A stretch of DNA of 64,000 nucleotides from Parastagonospora avenae f. sp. tritici 18332-5 (Eukaryota > Ascomycota > Dothideomycetes > Pleosporales > Phaeosphaeriaceae): assembly GCA_022559985.1 (NCBI GenBank), contig JAFJTR010000052.1:173035-237034 (forward strand). Direction: 5' to 3'. Shown here piece by piece: positions 44,382 to 54,977 of the stretch. A program made the position numbers and the translations under genes. Numbering within the stretch: position 1 is the stretch's first letter; each line of letters opens with the position of its first letter. The notes under the pieces are model-generated. The model did no database searches. It was not told the DNA's origin and was given only the letters and a program-made list of their open reading frames with translations.

Positions 44382-45342
44382 GTTCAAGTAGAGGCTCCAG
44401 TACGAAGCGACAGGATGTTAGGCGTGGTGGAAAAATTGGTGATTGTATTTTGCCGAGGTACAAGGCTGAACAGTATATGCTTATTGTGCAGTGAGTATGA
44501 ATGATGCCTACTGCTCATGATGAGTTGCTAGTGGCAATAGGAGCCTCTTATACTTTTTGCGTGCACACAGTTTGCTCCGCCCCACCCCACCCCATCCCGC
44601 CACGTTCCGCTCCGCTCCGCCCCAATCGCAATATTGGTGTGGCGGGAGCCTTCACCGGCGGCTGTGAGGCAGTGGCGGAAATGTAAGCGAAGAATTGGCG
44701 GAAGTACGTCAGCACCTCCGACAGGACTCGCGTACCGTAGCTCGACCAATGAACTGTTGAAGCTGGACACCGGCACTCATCGCTGCAGTGATTTCTGTCA
44801 AATGAGATGGCAACATGCGTCATCCATCTAGCCACAATTGCATTTTTTCGCTGGCTGCGAGCACAGTGCTCTACCGCCCATCCCCGGTACACCGATGCCG
44901 CTCAAAAAGCCAGCTGCTTCCACACCACGATCCATCTCACTTGAAGTCGGCGAAAACGCCTGAGAATACCACACAAAAGGAGATTCGTGGTGTGAGTCCT
45001 CAAAAAGTAGAGACTGGGAGAGTAAGCAGAGCAGGTGAGGTCCGTCCGAATGGCAAAGCTTCGATGCGTTCTACTGGTTTAGGCACGACTGTCATACGTC
45101 CTGCTGTGCGCTTCCTGTTAGGAGCCGAGGCCTGAGTTGTAGGAAGTTCAGCCTTACTTTGACACTCCAACATCACACGTAAGGTCAGGTGACGAAAAAA
45201 GTTGCTGCTGGGTATGATTTGGTGTGTATCGACCAGGCGATAGGAATCTTACATTCTATTCTACGTCCTAATATAGGGTTCATTCCTATCTCATGCTCCG
45301 CACCTGGCTTGTATCTTTGTAACTGAACGTACAACACTACTG
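44382..45342. other. Spacer between the two 69-aa genes
   Basis: About 960 bases holding the copy A promoter and copy B 3' flank. A C-rich CCCCACCCCACCCCATCCCG run lies near 44580-44600. Frames at 44548-44892 and 44815-45135 overlap on opposite strands and are not convincing. Confidence 0.4.
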
Positions 45343-45600
45343 TCAAACTGGGACGTCAGTTTCCTTGACTGCATTCGGCATCTCCACAGCCGTCGCCGCA
45401 ACATCACATTCCTTCTCGATTGGCCTGGCCAACGTTGCGTACCGGCGCATGTTAACTGTTAAAGATGTTAGGACGGAGATGCATTGAATTAAGAATGCCT
45501 CACCTTGGTGAACAAGAAGACACCATGCAGCGTGGACTGTCGCGAAGATAACCATGGTCAAAAGTTGAAGTAGTTGCAGGATATCGGATTTAGTCCACAT
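45343..45600 (-). CDS. 69-residue single-TM protein, copy B of a tandem pair
   Basis: Exons 45600-45504 (97 nt) and 45455-45343 (113 nt) join in phase 1 to 69 residues with a 48-bp intron. It opens MWTKSDILQLLQLLTMVIFA and TVHAAWCLLVHQ, then VNMRRYATLARPIEKECD and a Val/Ala/Glu tail ending KETDVPV. Compared with copy A, the invariant frame is MW..SD.LQLL.LLTM...A..HA.WCL.VH.VN.RRYA.L. The tails diverge after residue about 42. The intron can also be read through in frame, giving an 85-residue product, but the spliced model is preferred because it matches copy A exactly. Function unknown; membrane location inferred from the hydrophobic stretch. Confidence 0.75.
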   Translation of the reverse strand: MWTKSDILQLLQLLTMVIFATVHAAWCLLVHQGEAFLIQCISVLTSLTVNMRRYATLARPIEKECDVAATAVEMPNAVKETDVPV

Positions 45601-46548
45601 GTTGACTTGCAGGTAGTGGCTTCTGAAGGAGTACGAGCGTCGGTAATAGGCTGTGCGTGAATGAAAAGTTCTAGAAAGCAGAACGGTGTGGTAAAGAGCA
45701 GTTACTGTGCTGTACCTAGGTAGATATGATTAATGGTCGGACCTCTTCGTAAAGGATCGAAGAGCAGATGGGATAGAATTGGGATCTTTTAAAGCTGGTA
45801 GAGTGTAGATATTATCTTCCAAGGCTGTGCTCGCACGGACGTTTCACCGTGCATGAGCACCGCCCATGGCGTAACACGATCGGAAGACGACAGGGATTCG
45901 GATCTATTTAGTGGTACATTCAGTCTTCCTACCTAGGAAACCTAGGAACAGACAAATCAGAAGTAAGCGACAAAGTACACAGAAGGACTGATTGGTATCG
46001 ACGGTCCATGCACGCCGCGAGAGATATTTGCGATGCATTTGGTGAAGGGTAGGGACATTTCATCGTATCAGATGTAGAAGTGTTTAAGAGCCTTAAGGGC
46101 TTTAGTGCCGTATGCTGTATGTAACCTACAATAGTACTAGTTTCTATTGGTAGGAATCGCGGAAACTTTTCAGCTGAGCTTACGCACACATCGCGTTCAG
46201 TTCTTACTAGAGCTTCCGGAAGCATTACAGTACGGATGGATGCGCCTGTACAAGGGTTCATTACAAATATACGAATGAAGAAATGCTGGCTTTTTTACCA
46301 GGGCTGTTTTTTGTTTATTCAAATCTACTTTACTAGTACGAGTGATTCTTTATCCGTCGTGAACTGACACAGCACACGTGTACTAGTAGTGACGCGGAAC
46401 CTTTACGAGGCTGAGTGAACAGGGTCTAATGGTGTTTGAAAATCATAAGCCCCGGCAACTTCAGGCGAAGTACTCTTCCCTGTACCCTTTCAACAATCCA
46501 TTATGGCTTAGCATAAGGAGGCTTGCGGAAATCAATCATGAATTAATA
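45601..46548. other. Intergenic, no gene seen
   Basis: About 950 bases: the copy B promoter side, then the 3' flank of the P450. The minus-strand frame at 45929-46261 shows no recognised content. Confidence 0.4.
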
Positions 46549-48159
46549 CTACTTCTCCACATCATTAGCAACGCCCATCACCCTGTCCAGACTCTTCTCA
46601 GTACTCTCCCACTCCCTCCTCACCACATCGAGTGCCCATTTTCCCCTAGGCTTCAAACGAAACTTAAACGGCCTAGGCTCAGTCATAAAGCCCACCACCA
46701 CCATCGCCCACGGATCCACCTCCTCGCCCTCGATAGCCTCCACATCAAACGCCCAAAGCAAACGCGCAATGTTCATAAACGTCCCATCAGTAGCCACCCG
46801 TTTTCCCTGACATATCCTCCTCCCCTGCCCAAACACCGGCAGCGGAAGATCACCTCGAACCTTCCCATCACGCAGCCACCGCTCAGGCACGAAGTCCTGC
46901 GCATCGCCAAACGAAGGATCAAACACTTTCTCATCGCGCCCAATCGCCCATGCATTCGCCATTATGGTAACTCCCTTGGCGATCTTCACGCCCCCGAATT
47001 CATCCGCGCGGTCTGCGCGACGTGGAATCGAGCCAGGGGATATCGGCCGCCAGCGGAAAAGTTCGTGTGCAACGGCATCAACGTACGCAAGGCCATTCCG
47101 GTCTGCGAAACTCGGCAGACGCTCGCGGCCAACGACTTTGTCCAGTTCTTTGTGCGCGCGGGCCATGAAGCCGGGATTTTGTAGTACCGCGACGAAGAGC
47201 CAGAGGATTTGGCGCGGTGAGGTTTCCATACCGCCTTGGATAGATGTTGCGAGCGTGAAGGCGAGGTCGAGATCGGAAACTGGGGCGTTTTCAGGAGCGT
47301 ACTTTTTTGCGGTTACAAAGGCTTGCTTAGTGGCGTTCCAGCCTGGGGCTTCTTGACCGTGGCGTAAGAGGCGCGTGTAGAGGTCGACTTGCGCGGCGTA
47401 GAGCTTGTCAGCATAGCGCTGCCATGGGGAGATGAAAGCGGGAAGGTGGCGGAGGAAAGGCATCATGTCTGGGAGTTGAGGGTTTGCAGCGAGGTGGGTG
47501 ACTTTTTCTTGGATATGAATGACTTCATGGAGGACTGGCTCTTCGAATTTGGGGATCCGGATGCCATAGTGGAGGGCGAGGATGACGCTGGATTGGGTTC
47601 GTTCGAGGAGAGGGTATATGGTCTTTGTCGAGATTGTAGATCCATCCGTTGATGTGCTTAGGGCCGTGATGAGGTCGAAGAGTAGTTGCTTTGCCTCGAG
47701 TTCCATGAGAGGCTGATACTGACTTGCTGCAGGCGCACCAAGACTCGGAGCGAGAATGCGGTGATGCAGCTTGAGATGGTCGTCATAGTCATGCATCAGC
47801 GTGAATCTCGAGCGTCCAGGCTCAGCCCCCGTGATCATTTCCATGCTCACAGAGGCCGGCCGGTTGCTATACCATTGACTGCGCCGACTGAAGAGTTCAG
47901 TAACAGCTTCATACGAATTGAGCACGACGATGGGTACGATGCCAAAGAGCTTGGGCACTGTAATCGGCCCATGTTCTTTGGACCATGCGCTCCAGTTGAC
48001 TAGGGGCTTCTCGATTGGAGAGCTGTGGATATCGCCTATGAGGGGAAGTTTCAGAAGAGGTTTCTCGGTCGCATCTTTGCGGCTCGAATTGGTGATGTAA
48101 AGATACAGTGCTGTCAGTGCGCCCACGACCAGAGTGATGGTCACTGTAGTGCTAGACAT
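46549..48159 (-). CDS. Cytochrome P450 monooxygenase
   Basis: Intronless, 536 residues. The N-terminal helix VTITLVVGALTALYLYITNS is an ER membrane anchor. It is followed by a basic stretch and the proline-rich hinge KLPLIGDIHSSPIEKP. The I-helix motif reads GGMETSPRQ (the usual AGxET), the K-helix ExxR is ELFRWRP, and the heme loop is PVFGQGRRICQGKRVA with Cys450 as axial ligand. All P450 hallmarks are intact, so it should be active. The sequence resembles fungal O-methylsterigmatocystin oxidoreductase-like (CYP620/CYP64-type) enzymes in the IPRRADRADEFGGVKI region, but I cannot fix the subfamily. There is no neighbouring backbone synthase, so a catabolic or detoxification role is as likely as biosynthesis. 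It is divergent to the rhodopsin-domain gene at 49364. Confidence 0.93.
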   Translation of the reverse strand: MSSTTVTITLVVGALTALYLYITNSSRKDATEKPLLKLPLIGDIHSSPIEKPLVNWSAWSKEHGPITVPKLFGIVPIVVLNSYEAVTELFSRRSQWYSNRPASVSMEMITGAEPGRSRFTLMHDYDDHLKLHHRILAPSLGAPAASQYQPLMELEAKQLLFDLITALSTSTDGSTISTKTIYPLLERTQSSVILALHYGIRIPKFEEPVLHEVIHIQEKVTHLAANPQLPDMMPFLRHLPAFISPWQRYADKLYAAQVDLYTRLLRHGQEAPGWNATKQAFVTAKKYAPENAPVSDLDLAFTLATSIQGGMETSPRQILWLFVAVLQNPGFMARAHKELDKVVGRERLPSFADRNGLAYVDAVAHELFRWRPISPGSIPRRADRADEFGGVKIAKGVTIMANAWAIGRDEKVFDPSFGDAQDFVPERWLRDGKVRGDLPLPVFGQGRRICQGKRVATDGTFMNIARLLWAFDVEAIEGEEVDPWAMVVVGFMTEPRPFKFRLKPRGKWALDVVRREWESTEKSLDRVMGVANDVEK

Positions 48160-49363
48160 GGCTGGTGAAGCACCCCAGAGAAACCTGCGGGAGGCGCATT
48201 TACTTTAGAGACTCGATGGACGAATACCAAGCACGACATTACTCAGGTCCATCCTCTGCCAGCCTCGTCCTGAATAAGGTGGGGAAGACGGCTTTCAGTA
48301 GTAACAGGTTTGGTGTCTCAGCGATGCTTGTCGAGCGATTGAAACACTCCTTTCGCGCTTCCTCAGCTTCCCCTGATTCCGATGGCAGCTTCCCAGTGCC
48401 ACCCTTGTTGCATACCTCATCTTCGCGAAAATTGAAAGGAGTTGACAACCAACTTCTTAAATCAACAGCGGTCCGGATAGAAAACCTTGCCGAAAGCCCG
48501 TGCCAGCGGAGTTGACCCACTTCATCGTACAAGGAACCAATCATTAGGCGTACGGTCGTTGAACCCTTGCTAGTGTGCCGCCAAGGCGGCATCCTCGTTG
48601 GTGTGACAGCGGCAGCTAACGTGCAGTTGTGATATCGGCGCATTCTCGCAACCGTTTGCTCGGTAGACTTCCCGAGGTCGTGAATGAACGTGATCGAGAG
48701 CCGGGAAAGCCTTGGATGCATCCAAGGTACGCATAGCATCCGGGAAAGCTCTTATATTGCGCAACATGAAACAACTCTGGAAGTTCCTGCTGCATGTCAA
48801 AAGAAAAAAGGAGAGAGGAAGAGTGTGAAGTCCGAGGGCTTGCGTTGCCATAACCCCGGAGCTGCAGTTCCAAACTTTGCGGCTCGTTTCGGCAAGCTAA
48901 TGGCCCATTCGTGCTGGCTTTAGGAAGTTTAGGTAACGGCGGCAGGGCCCAGTACCGGCCCGTTTTAAGCACATGGTGTGAAGGCTCGACCGACATCAGG
49001 CAGATCGACCTGCGATCTTCCACAAGCAGCTGGTATACGACCGAATCCAAGGCACAGGCTGGATGAATCGAAGCAAACGACTGAATCAGAGCCCTGTAGA
49101 AGGCGTTTTGCTGGATTACTGATTCCTGAAGGATGGGCCAAGTCGCCAGAGATTTCTTCAGAGGATCAGGAGACCCCGGGCCGCATCCAGATGCTTTGAC
49201 GTACCTCCTTGTACAATCAACGATCTTCTGCCAATCGTCTAGCCTGCCCCTACACAAGCGAGTCTGTGTCAGTGCAGGTACAGTGGGCCTTACGAATAAT
49301 AAGTTGTATGCCGTACGCTCTTTAGTCAAGGTTTCGGATCCATTTCTTTCCCAGCGCGACGAG
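48160..49363. promoter_or_regulatory. 1.2-kb divergent promoter region between P450 and rhodopsin-domain gene
   Basis: Both flanking genes start outward from this interval. A minus-strand frame of 251 codons (49371-48616) spans much of it, but it has no domain, odd composition and overlaps the plus-strand start codon, so I treat it as chance. Confidence 0.45.
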
Positions 49364-50580
49364 ATGGCCAACTTCCCCGTCCAGACTCACGATCAGAAGG
49401 CTGTGCTGGCTGTGGCTTTCAGCTTCGCTATCCTGGCTTTCATCGCGGTCTGCTTGCGCTTGATTGCGCATCAGATCGCGCACAAGAAATGGATGCCCAG
49501 TGACTACCTCATTATCGCCGCCTGTGTAAGCCAACCCGCGACTAGCAACTATCAGCACCGCTAAACTAAACCTAGATATTTGCCGTTGCTCTGCAATCAA
49601 TCAGTATTACAGGCGTCTTCCAAGCTGGCATAGGCTACGGTCATGTTCAAGACGTCATACTCCAATATGGCACTGCACCTATAACCAAGCTATCGCAACT
49701 CATCATACCCCTGCAATTCACCTGGGTCTTGAGTCTGAGCTGCACCAAGATATCGATTCTGTGTCTGTATCTCCAGATCTTCCCGTACCGTTGGCTTGCA
49801 TGGAGCGCGTACGTGACCATGACCATCATTGCCGCCTGGACAATTGGGACAATTCTTGTTGGCTGTTTGATCTGCCGGCCTTTCGCGTTCAACTGGGACA
49901 AAAATATCATCGGTGGAAAATGTGGTGATCAGGTTACTTCGTTCACGATTACCGGCATCATCAACTTGGTCACCGACGTAATGGTGCTTCTGATGCCCAT
50001 GCAACCGCTGTACCAATTGCAGATGGCGACATACAAGAAACTGACCCTTGTAGCTGTTTTTGGCTTGGGTGTTTTGTAAGTCGGTATCAACTTTTCACCA
50101 TGTCCTTTGAATCTGACTTGAACTAGCACCTGCGTCATCAGCGCCCTCCGCATCTCCGTCCTATCGAGCATGGACTTCGCCGACATCACCTTCACGATCC
50201 CCAAAGCCAACATATTCAGCGGTCTCGAACCCTGTATCGCTTGCGTCCTCGCCTGCGTCCCCCTCATGCGCCCACTGCTCGGCCACTCCGCCCAAACACC
50301 GTACGGATCGGGCCAGAGGCCTGCAAAGACACAGTCGAAATCCGCAGGGTCGAAGGAATTGAAGGGGGTGAGCGATGATGGATTTGACCAGCTAGACGAT
50401 GATACTAGCGAACTATGTCTTCGACCGTTGGGGTTACAACATCGCGCAGATGCTTCGGCGTTGCGCGAGACTGTCAATGACGATGCGAGTGAGGTGGATG
50501 TAGAGTCAATTGAAAGAGACGGGGGAGGCATAAGAGTAAAGCAGTCGTTCCAGGTCTCAGAGAGAGGGAGAGCGCTCTGA
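49364..50580 (+). CDS. Fungal rhodopsin-domain seven-TM integral membrane protein
   Basis: Exons 49364-49525, 49576-50075 and 50127-50580 join in frame to 371 residues. Introns are 50 and 51 bp. The first helix (AVLAVAFSFAILAFIAVCLR) precedes the family loop KKWMPSDYLIIAAC. Further helices include TKLSQLIIPLQFTWVLSLSC, then a KISILCLYLQIFPYR motif typical of this family, TIIAAWTIGTILVGCLICRP with the FNWDK.. GGKCGD loop, and INLVTDVMVLLMPMQPLYQL. The last helix ends with CVLACVPLMRPLLGH. The tail is long, acidic and Ser-rich. It is a different subgroup from the protein at 21612-22867. Such proteins are presumed plasma-membrane sensors. Joint expression with the divergent P450 is possible but unproven. 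Confidence 0.88.
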
Positions 50581-51403
50581 TGTCAAAACAAATGAAATTA
50601 AAAGCGACGTTATCTGGTAAGACGCTGGATTGACTTGATAAACTCTTCGGTCCGGATGCTGGACTGACAGACCAGATGCTCGACTTCGACTCGCTTCAAC
50701 GGAACATCTCTTCAATAATGGAAGCGGACAGAATCGGTCATCCACAGAACATCTGACAACCGTCTCGTCATTTTCTTAGGCGTACTACCGGCTCCTCTAG
50801 ACAGGCACGGAAGCAGTGTTTTAGACAGGCCTCACGAAACATCGAAGGTTGACACAGGCAGGACATGGCGGGATAACATGTCACTCGGATATGCTCAGGA
50901 ACCATAGCAGCGCCAAACCTACAACGAAGTACTCTCTGGTCTTTGAACAAAAGCCTGAAAAAGCAGAATCAGCATCTCCATTGAGTACTTTCACGAGTAC
51001 AAATGGCTGGTTTGACTTGGCTGAGGAACTACTAGATGTTTTAGTACAAATAGATCTCGGAGATACGTGCCCCATGCTGCATGCTTCAAGCGACAACCTA
51101 CAAGTCACTATAATGGACCGAGCCAGAATTTTCATATGCGAAGGTGAGGCATGTTTTCGCTATTGTGAATGCAAACTCACGAGGCGAGACAGCCAGTAAA
51201 AAACGGTCGGAGGGTACATGTTGAGATGATTGCAGTCTTCCAGCTGGGCTTTCAGAAGACTCTTCTGCTACAACACATTTGTGAAGGCGACTGAATGTTA
51301 GCCACTGTCTATTCCAGCTCGAACTTCTCCACAAATGCGACCTCATCACTTCACTCCACTCTTCAGTCCATCAACCCCTTCATTCCTCCCTCGCCGCATC
51401 TAC
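50581..51403. other. Intergenic with one small plus-strand frame
   Basis: An ATG-initiated 102-codon plus-strand frame at 50891-51199 (MLRNHSSAKPTTKYSLVFEQ, then FDLAEELLDVLVQIDLGDTC) looks moderately protein-like but has no known domain. Otherwise no gene is seen. Confidence 0.35.
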
Positions 51404-53321
51404 TTAAATATCAAAAACCCCACCCATGCCCACGCGAATATCCACAAAATCAGCCCTCCACCCCTTAAACCCCGGCAACCCCCTCTTAACCTCTCTCACC
51501 CTCTCAAGCCTCCTCTTCCCCTCCTCCTCCTGCGCCTGCCTAAACGCATCCTCATCGATTTCAAACTCGTCCAAGCTGCCCAGACTCTCCTGTCTCGGCT
51601 TAGCGTTACTTGCCGCGTCGCTGCGTCGATGTGACGTGTTGCCCGTGAATGCCGAAATGCCAGATTGAATGACGTCTTGGAAGGAGCTGTGGCGGGGCGG
51701 GGGCTGGTTGCGTAGGAGGTGGGATGAGGAGTTTGAGAGATCGATGTCGTCGAAGGCAGAGTCGCCTTCGATGGAGGGTTGCATGGCGGTGCGCTTGTCG
51801 CGCCATACGCCGCGGCGGAGTTCGAAGTTTTCTTCCTCGAGGGAGCGGAGCTGGGCGAGGAGTTTGTCGCGTTCTTCGTCGAGGAGCTCTTGGACGCTGG
51901 AGTCTTCGATGTTGCCTAGGTCGGCCTTGCGGCGGCGTTGTTCGGCTTCGCGGAGGCGCGCGTTTTCGTTGCTGAGGCCGGCGATGCGGGTGCGGAGTTC
52001 GGCGGCTTCGCGCTCGACTTTCTTGTGCTCTTGGACACGGGTCTGGTTGCGGGCGTCGTTGTCGCGGTGGATTTGAGTGAGCGTCTCGATCTTCTGCTCC
52101 AGCAATTCGGCACGCGAGATGGAATCTGAGGCCTTGCGGTTCGCAGCACCAAGCTCAGCCTCCAACTGTGCAACGCGAGTCTGCGCGGTATCACGATCTG
52201 ACCCCTCCTTGTCTGCTTGTTCACTAGCTTTGTCAAGATTTGCCTTGAGGTCTGAGAGCTCTGTCTTCGTTGAGCTTGCGTCTTGCTCAGCTTTCTGTAG
52301 AGAAGATTCCAGGCTCGAGATTTTGGATTGCAGTTCGTTGCTCTTGGCCGTCTGTTCCGAAAGCTGCTTGTTGAGGTTTGATATCTCAAGCTCCAGTGAT
52401 TCGATCGTAGCAGATTTCGATGCGACTTGCGCGTTCAAGTCATCAATTGACGAAGACTGACTTGGTGAGGCGGTCGCAGCGCGGCTTTTGTTCTTCGCGC
52501 TTTGCGACTGCGCTTGCGATAATTGCCTCTTGAGCGATTCGACTTCAGCTTTCTGTATGGCGCATCAGCTCCGTTCTTCAATAGCAAAACCTTGTCTTCT
52601 TACCAGCTTATCCGCCTCTTTGCCTTTCTCAACCGCAAGCGCAACATCTCCTCGACCCTCTCTCAGCTCCTCAAGCTCCTCTTCGCCCTTCTTCCACCTA
52701 GTCTGGTTCTCTTCGACTTCATTTGCCAGCCTCTTGTTCTCCCTTTCCAACTCCTCAATCTTCTGCGCTTGCTCTCTGTACAACTCGCTCGTAATTCCGC
52801 CTCCCGGTGTTCCAGCACCGGGCGATGTAGGTGTACCCACAGCTCCCGCTCTGTAGAATGATTCGGAACGCTGGCGCGACTCGACCGCAATAGAGGGCTT
52901 GCGACCGTGGGATGCTTTGGGAGCAGCTAGCTCAGCGGGTTCATCATCGTCTTCCACCGGTCCTGGAGATGCGCTTGTAGCTTCGACGGGTTCGGGAGCA
53001 ATTTCCTCGGGTTTCTCTTCGGGCGTCTCGAAAGTGGTGGAGGCTTCAGCTTCGGCGGGAGCTTCGGTCTTTTCTTCCTTCTTCTTGGAGCCACCGGCCT
53101 TCTTTGCTTTCTGTTTCTTCAATTGCTCGTACTAGAAGTCTATTGTTAGTTTAGAGTTCTGGCAATACTCTTGCGATCTTGGAAGACTATAGTAGCAGCA
53201 CGTGCTAGGGAGTACTGCTTGTCATGCCTCCCTCGCAAGCTCACATAGTACCAGGAGGACTACGTACGCGCTTCTTTGCCGCAGCAACCTTCTCCGCCTT
53301 TTCCTTGTCTTCGTCGGCCAT
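51404..53321 (-). CDS. Long coiled-coil protein, golgin-like
   Basis: Exons 53321-53268, 53131-52604 and 52552-51404 join in phase 0 to 576 residues. The start MADEDKEKAEKVAAAKKR leads into YEQLKKQKAKKAGGSKKKEE, then an acidic Pro/Glu/Ala-rich linker. Coiled coil begins near residue 130 (SELYREQAQKIEELERENKR) and continues almost unbroken to about 430, with heptads such as IESLELEISNLNKQLSEQTA and LEEENFELRRGVW. The C-terminal domain is distinctive: DEFEIDEDAFRQAQEEEGKR followed by GLPGFKGWRADFVDIRVG, ending MGGVFDI. That tail looks conserved and might bind a partner. No GRIP domain is present. Aspergillus relatives are often labelled 'M protein repeat' proteins. A Golgi tether role is a plausible guess only. 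Confidence 0.82.
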
Positions 53322-54977
53322 GTTCACGTAAGCTGAATGTTGTAGTAGGCTGAGATCGTGACGCGTGAAGCTGTGTAGCTGTGCTGTGGGGTCGCGAGAG
53401 CTCTCGGTGATGCCAACTTGCTCCCCGCATACCACGCTAGTACACCACGCTAATCCTGTTCATCGACTAGTGCGCGTCTGAAGTCAATCGAGAGCTGCTT
53501 TGATCTCTTTTTCTGCATCCTGAGGTCCCTCATGTAATGAATGCTCGGGAACACAGTGGCTCAATGCATGTTGAACGATAGGTGATGACATGTTGGGATA
53601 TGGTGGACTTTCAGTCTCTACAGCCATAATACCCATCTTCACCCAGCGTACGATAACTAGACAGCTCTTTAAACACATTCATGCTCGTATTCCTTGCACT
53701 TCTACTGCTCAATACTTAAACTTATCACCTAGCTTACCCTCAGACCCACCTAGCTATCTCTAAACTCTACGTACCATACCTCGCCTCCCCCATCCATCTC
53801 TCCTCAAAACCCACCAGACAACCTCACCTCCCCCATCCACCTTCCCCATCAAGCCACCTGATCATCACCACAGCAACCCAACCGCCCAACCCAACCCACC
53901 CCACTCCCTCCCACCCCCGCGCATCTCCATCTCCATCTCCATCTTCCACCCCCCCTCAATCCGAAACGCGCTTAAACCTGACTCGCTCCCGCGCCTGCAT
54001 ATGACATGTAACCGTCGCGCTTAGTTCAGCCGCCGATCGGAATATCGTTTTGTGTAATGAACCATTGCCCTGTGATTAGACAGGGCGAGGGAGTACGGGG
54101 TTTCAAGTTGGTGGCACGAGGTACTACAACTCTGCGTGTGGGGGTAATGTAGCAGGGGAAATGTCAAGAGTCGAACTGCGATAATTAGAATTTGAGTGCA
54201 AGGGTAACCGCGTGGGTGATGACATTTTGCCGGATTGAACCAAGATTGACGAGGACGGCAAGGAGAGATGCCGAAAGTTGGGATACATATGAGTGAGATT
54301 TGGGCACACCGGCAGGACCAGGATAATCACGACTCGTGCCCAAAAGATGATATGTATGATTGTAGATCTTCATTGTTCAAGAGATTGCAGCTTCGATAAG
54401 CTGAAACTCGACTATCTATCCGCAAACTCTTGGTGCTAGATACCAGAGAGATTTTGCCTGCCGTTGCACAAACAGCCGTACTATGCGTGTACGCTAGCCT
54501 CTGCAGTAGAGGTTGTAGGAGATAGGGGATGCTGTGGTGTGCAGCTAGCAGAGCAATGGCCGTAACCGAGGCAGGGTCCATGGAAGGATTTGCTGTTAAA
54601 CGAGAGAGGGCGTATGTGTGCCGCCACGCAAAAGAGGGCCAGTCCAAGTATCCCAGATGTTGTCCCGCTCGCTTGATGCAATATGCAAGGCAAATCAGAA
54701 TCCCGTAGATACTCGTCCTCCTGGTGCCCTGAGGGATACACAAGGGAAAAGTAGATTCAAGGAGAGTAAAGAAAATCCGGTTCGCGTTCCAAAATATGCA
54801 TCGCGGATGTTGCGCCATTAAAACATTCATAGCCTCGCTGTAAACTCCATGTTCATGCCAGATGTGTGAGGATTGGGAAGACCATAATGTCGTGCATCAA
54901 CATACGATCGCTGAATGCGCAAGTAGTTGGTCGTATTAGGGTGCGTAAAGTATACGGGTGGGTTTGGTCTGAGCAAA
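53322..54977. other. Intergenic, pyrimidine-rich, no confident gene
   Basis: About 1.65 kb. A minus-strand 167-codon frame at 54327-54830 lies in the probable 3' UTR of the next gene and shows no domain. The section 53700-53960 is C-rich on the plus strand. Confidence 0.4.
53923..53944. repeat. CATCTC hexamer microsatellite
   Basis: About 3.5 tandem copies of the hexamer CATCTC, non-coding. Confidence 0.65.

Noticed and set aside
46429..47184. 251-codon plus-strand open frame
   Set aside because: Mostly antisense to the P450 heme-binding half; no independent evidence.
48616..49371. 251-codon minus-strand frame between the P450 and the rhodopsin-domain gene
   Set aside because: No domain, unusual composition, and it overlaps the rhodopsin gene start and the divergent promoter.
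54327..54830. 167-codon minus-strand frame
   Set aside because: Falls just downstream of the 890-residue gene on the same strand, likely 3' UTR; no domain or conserved feature.
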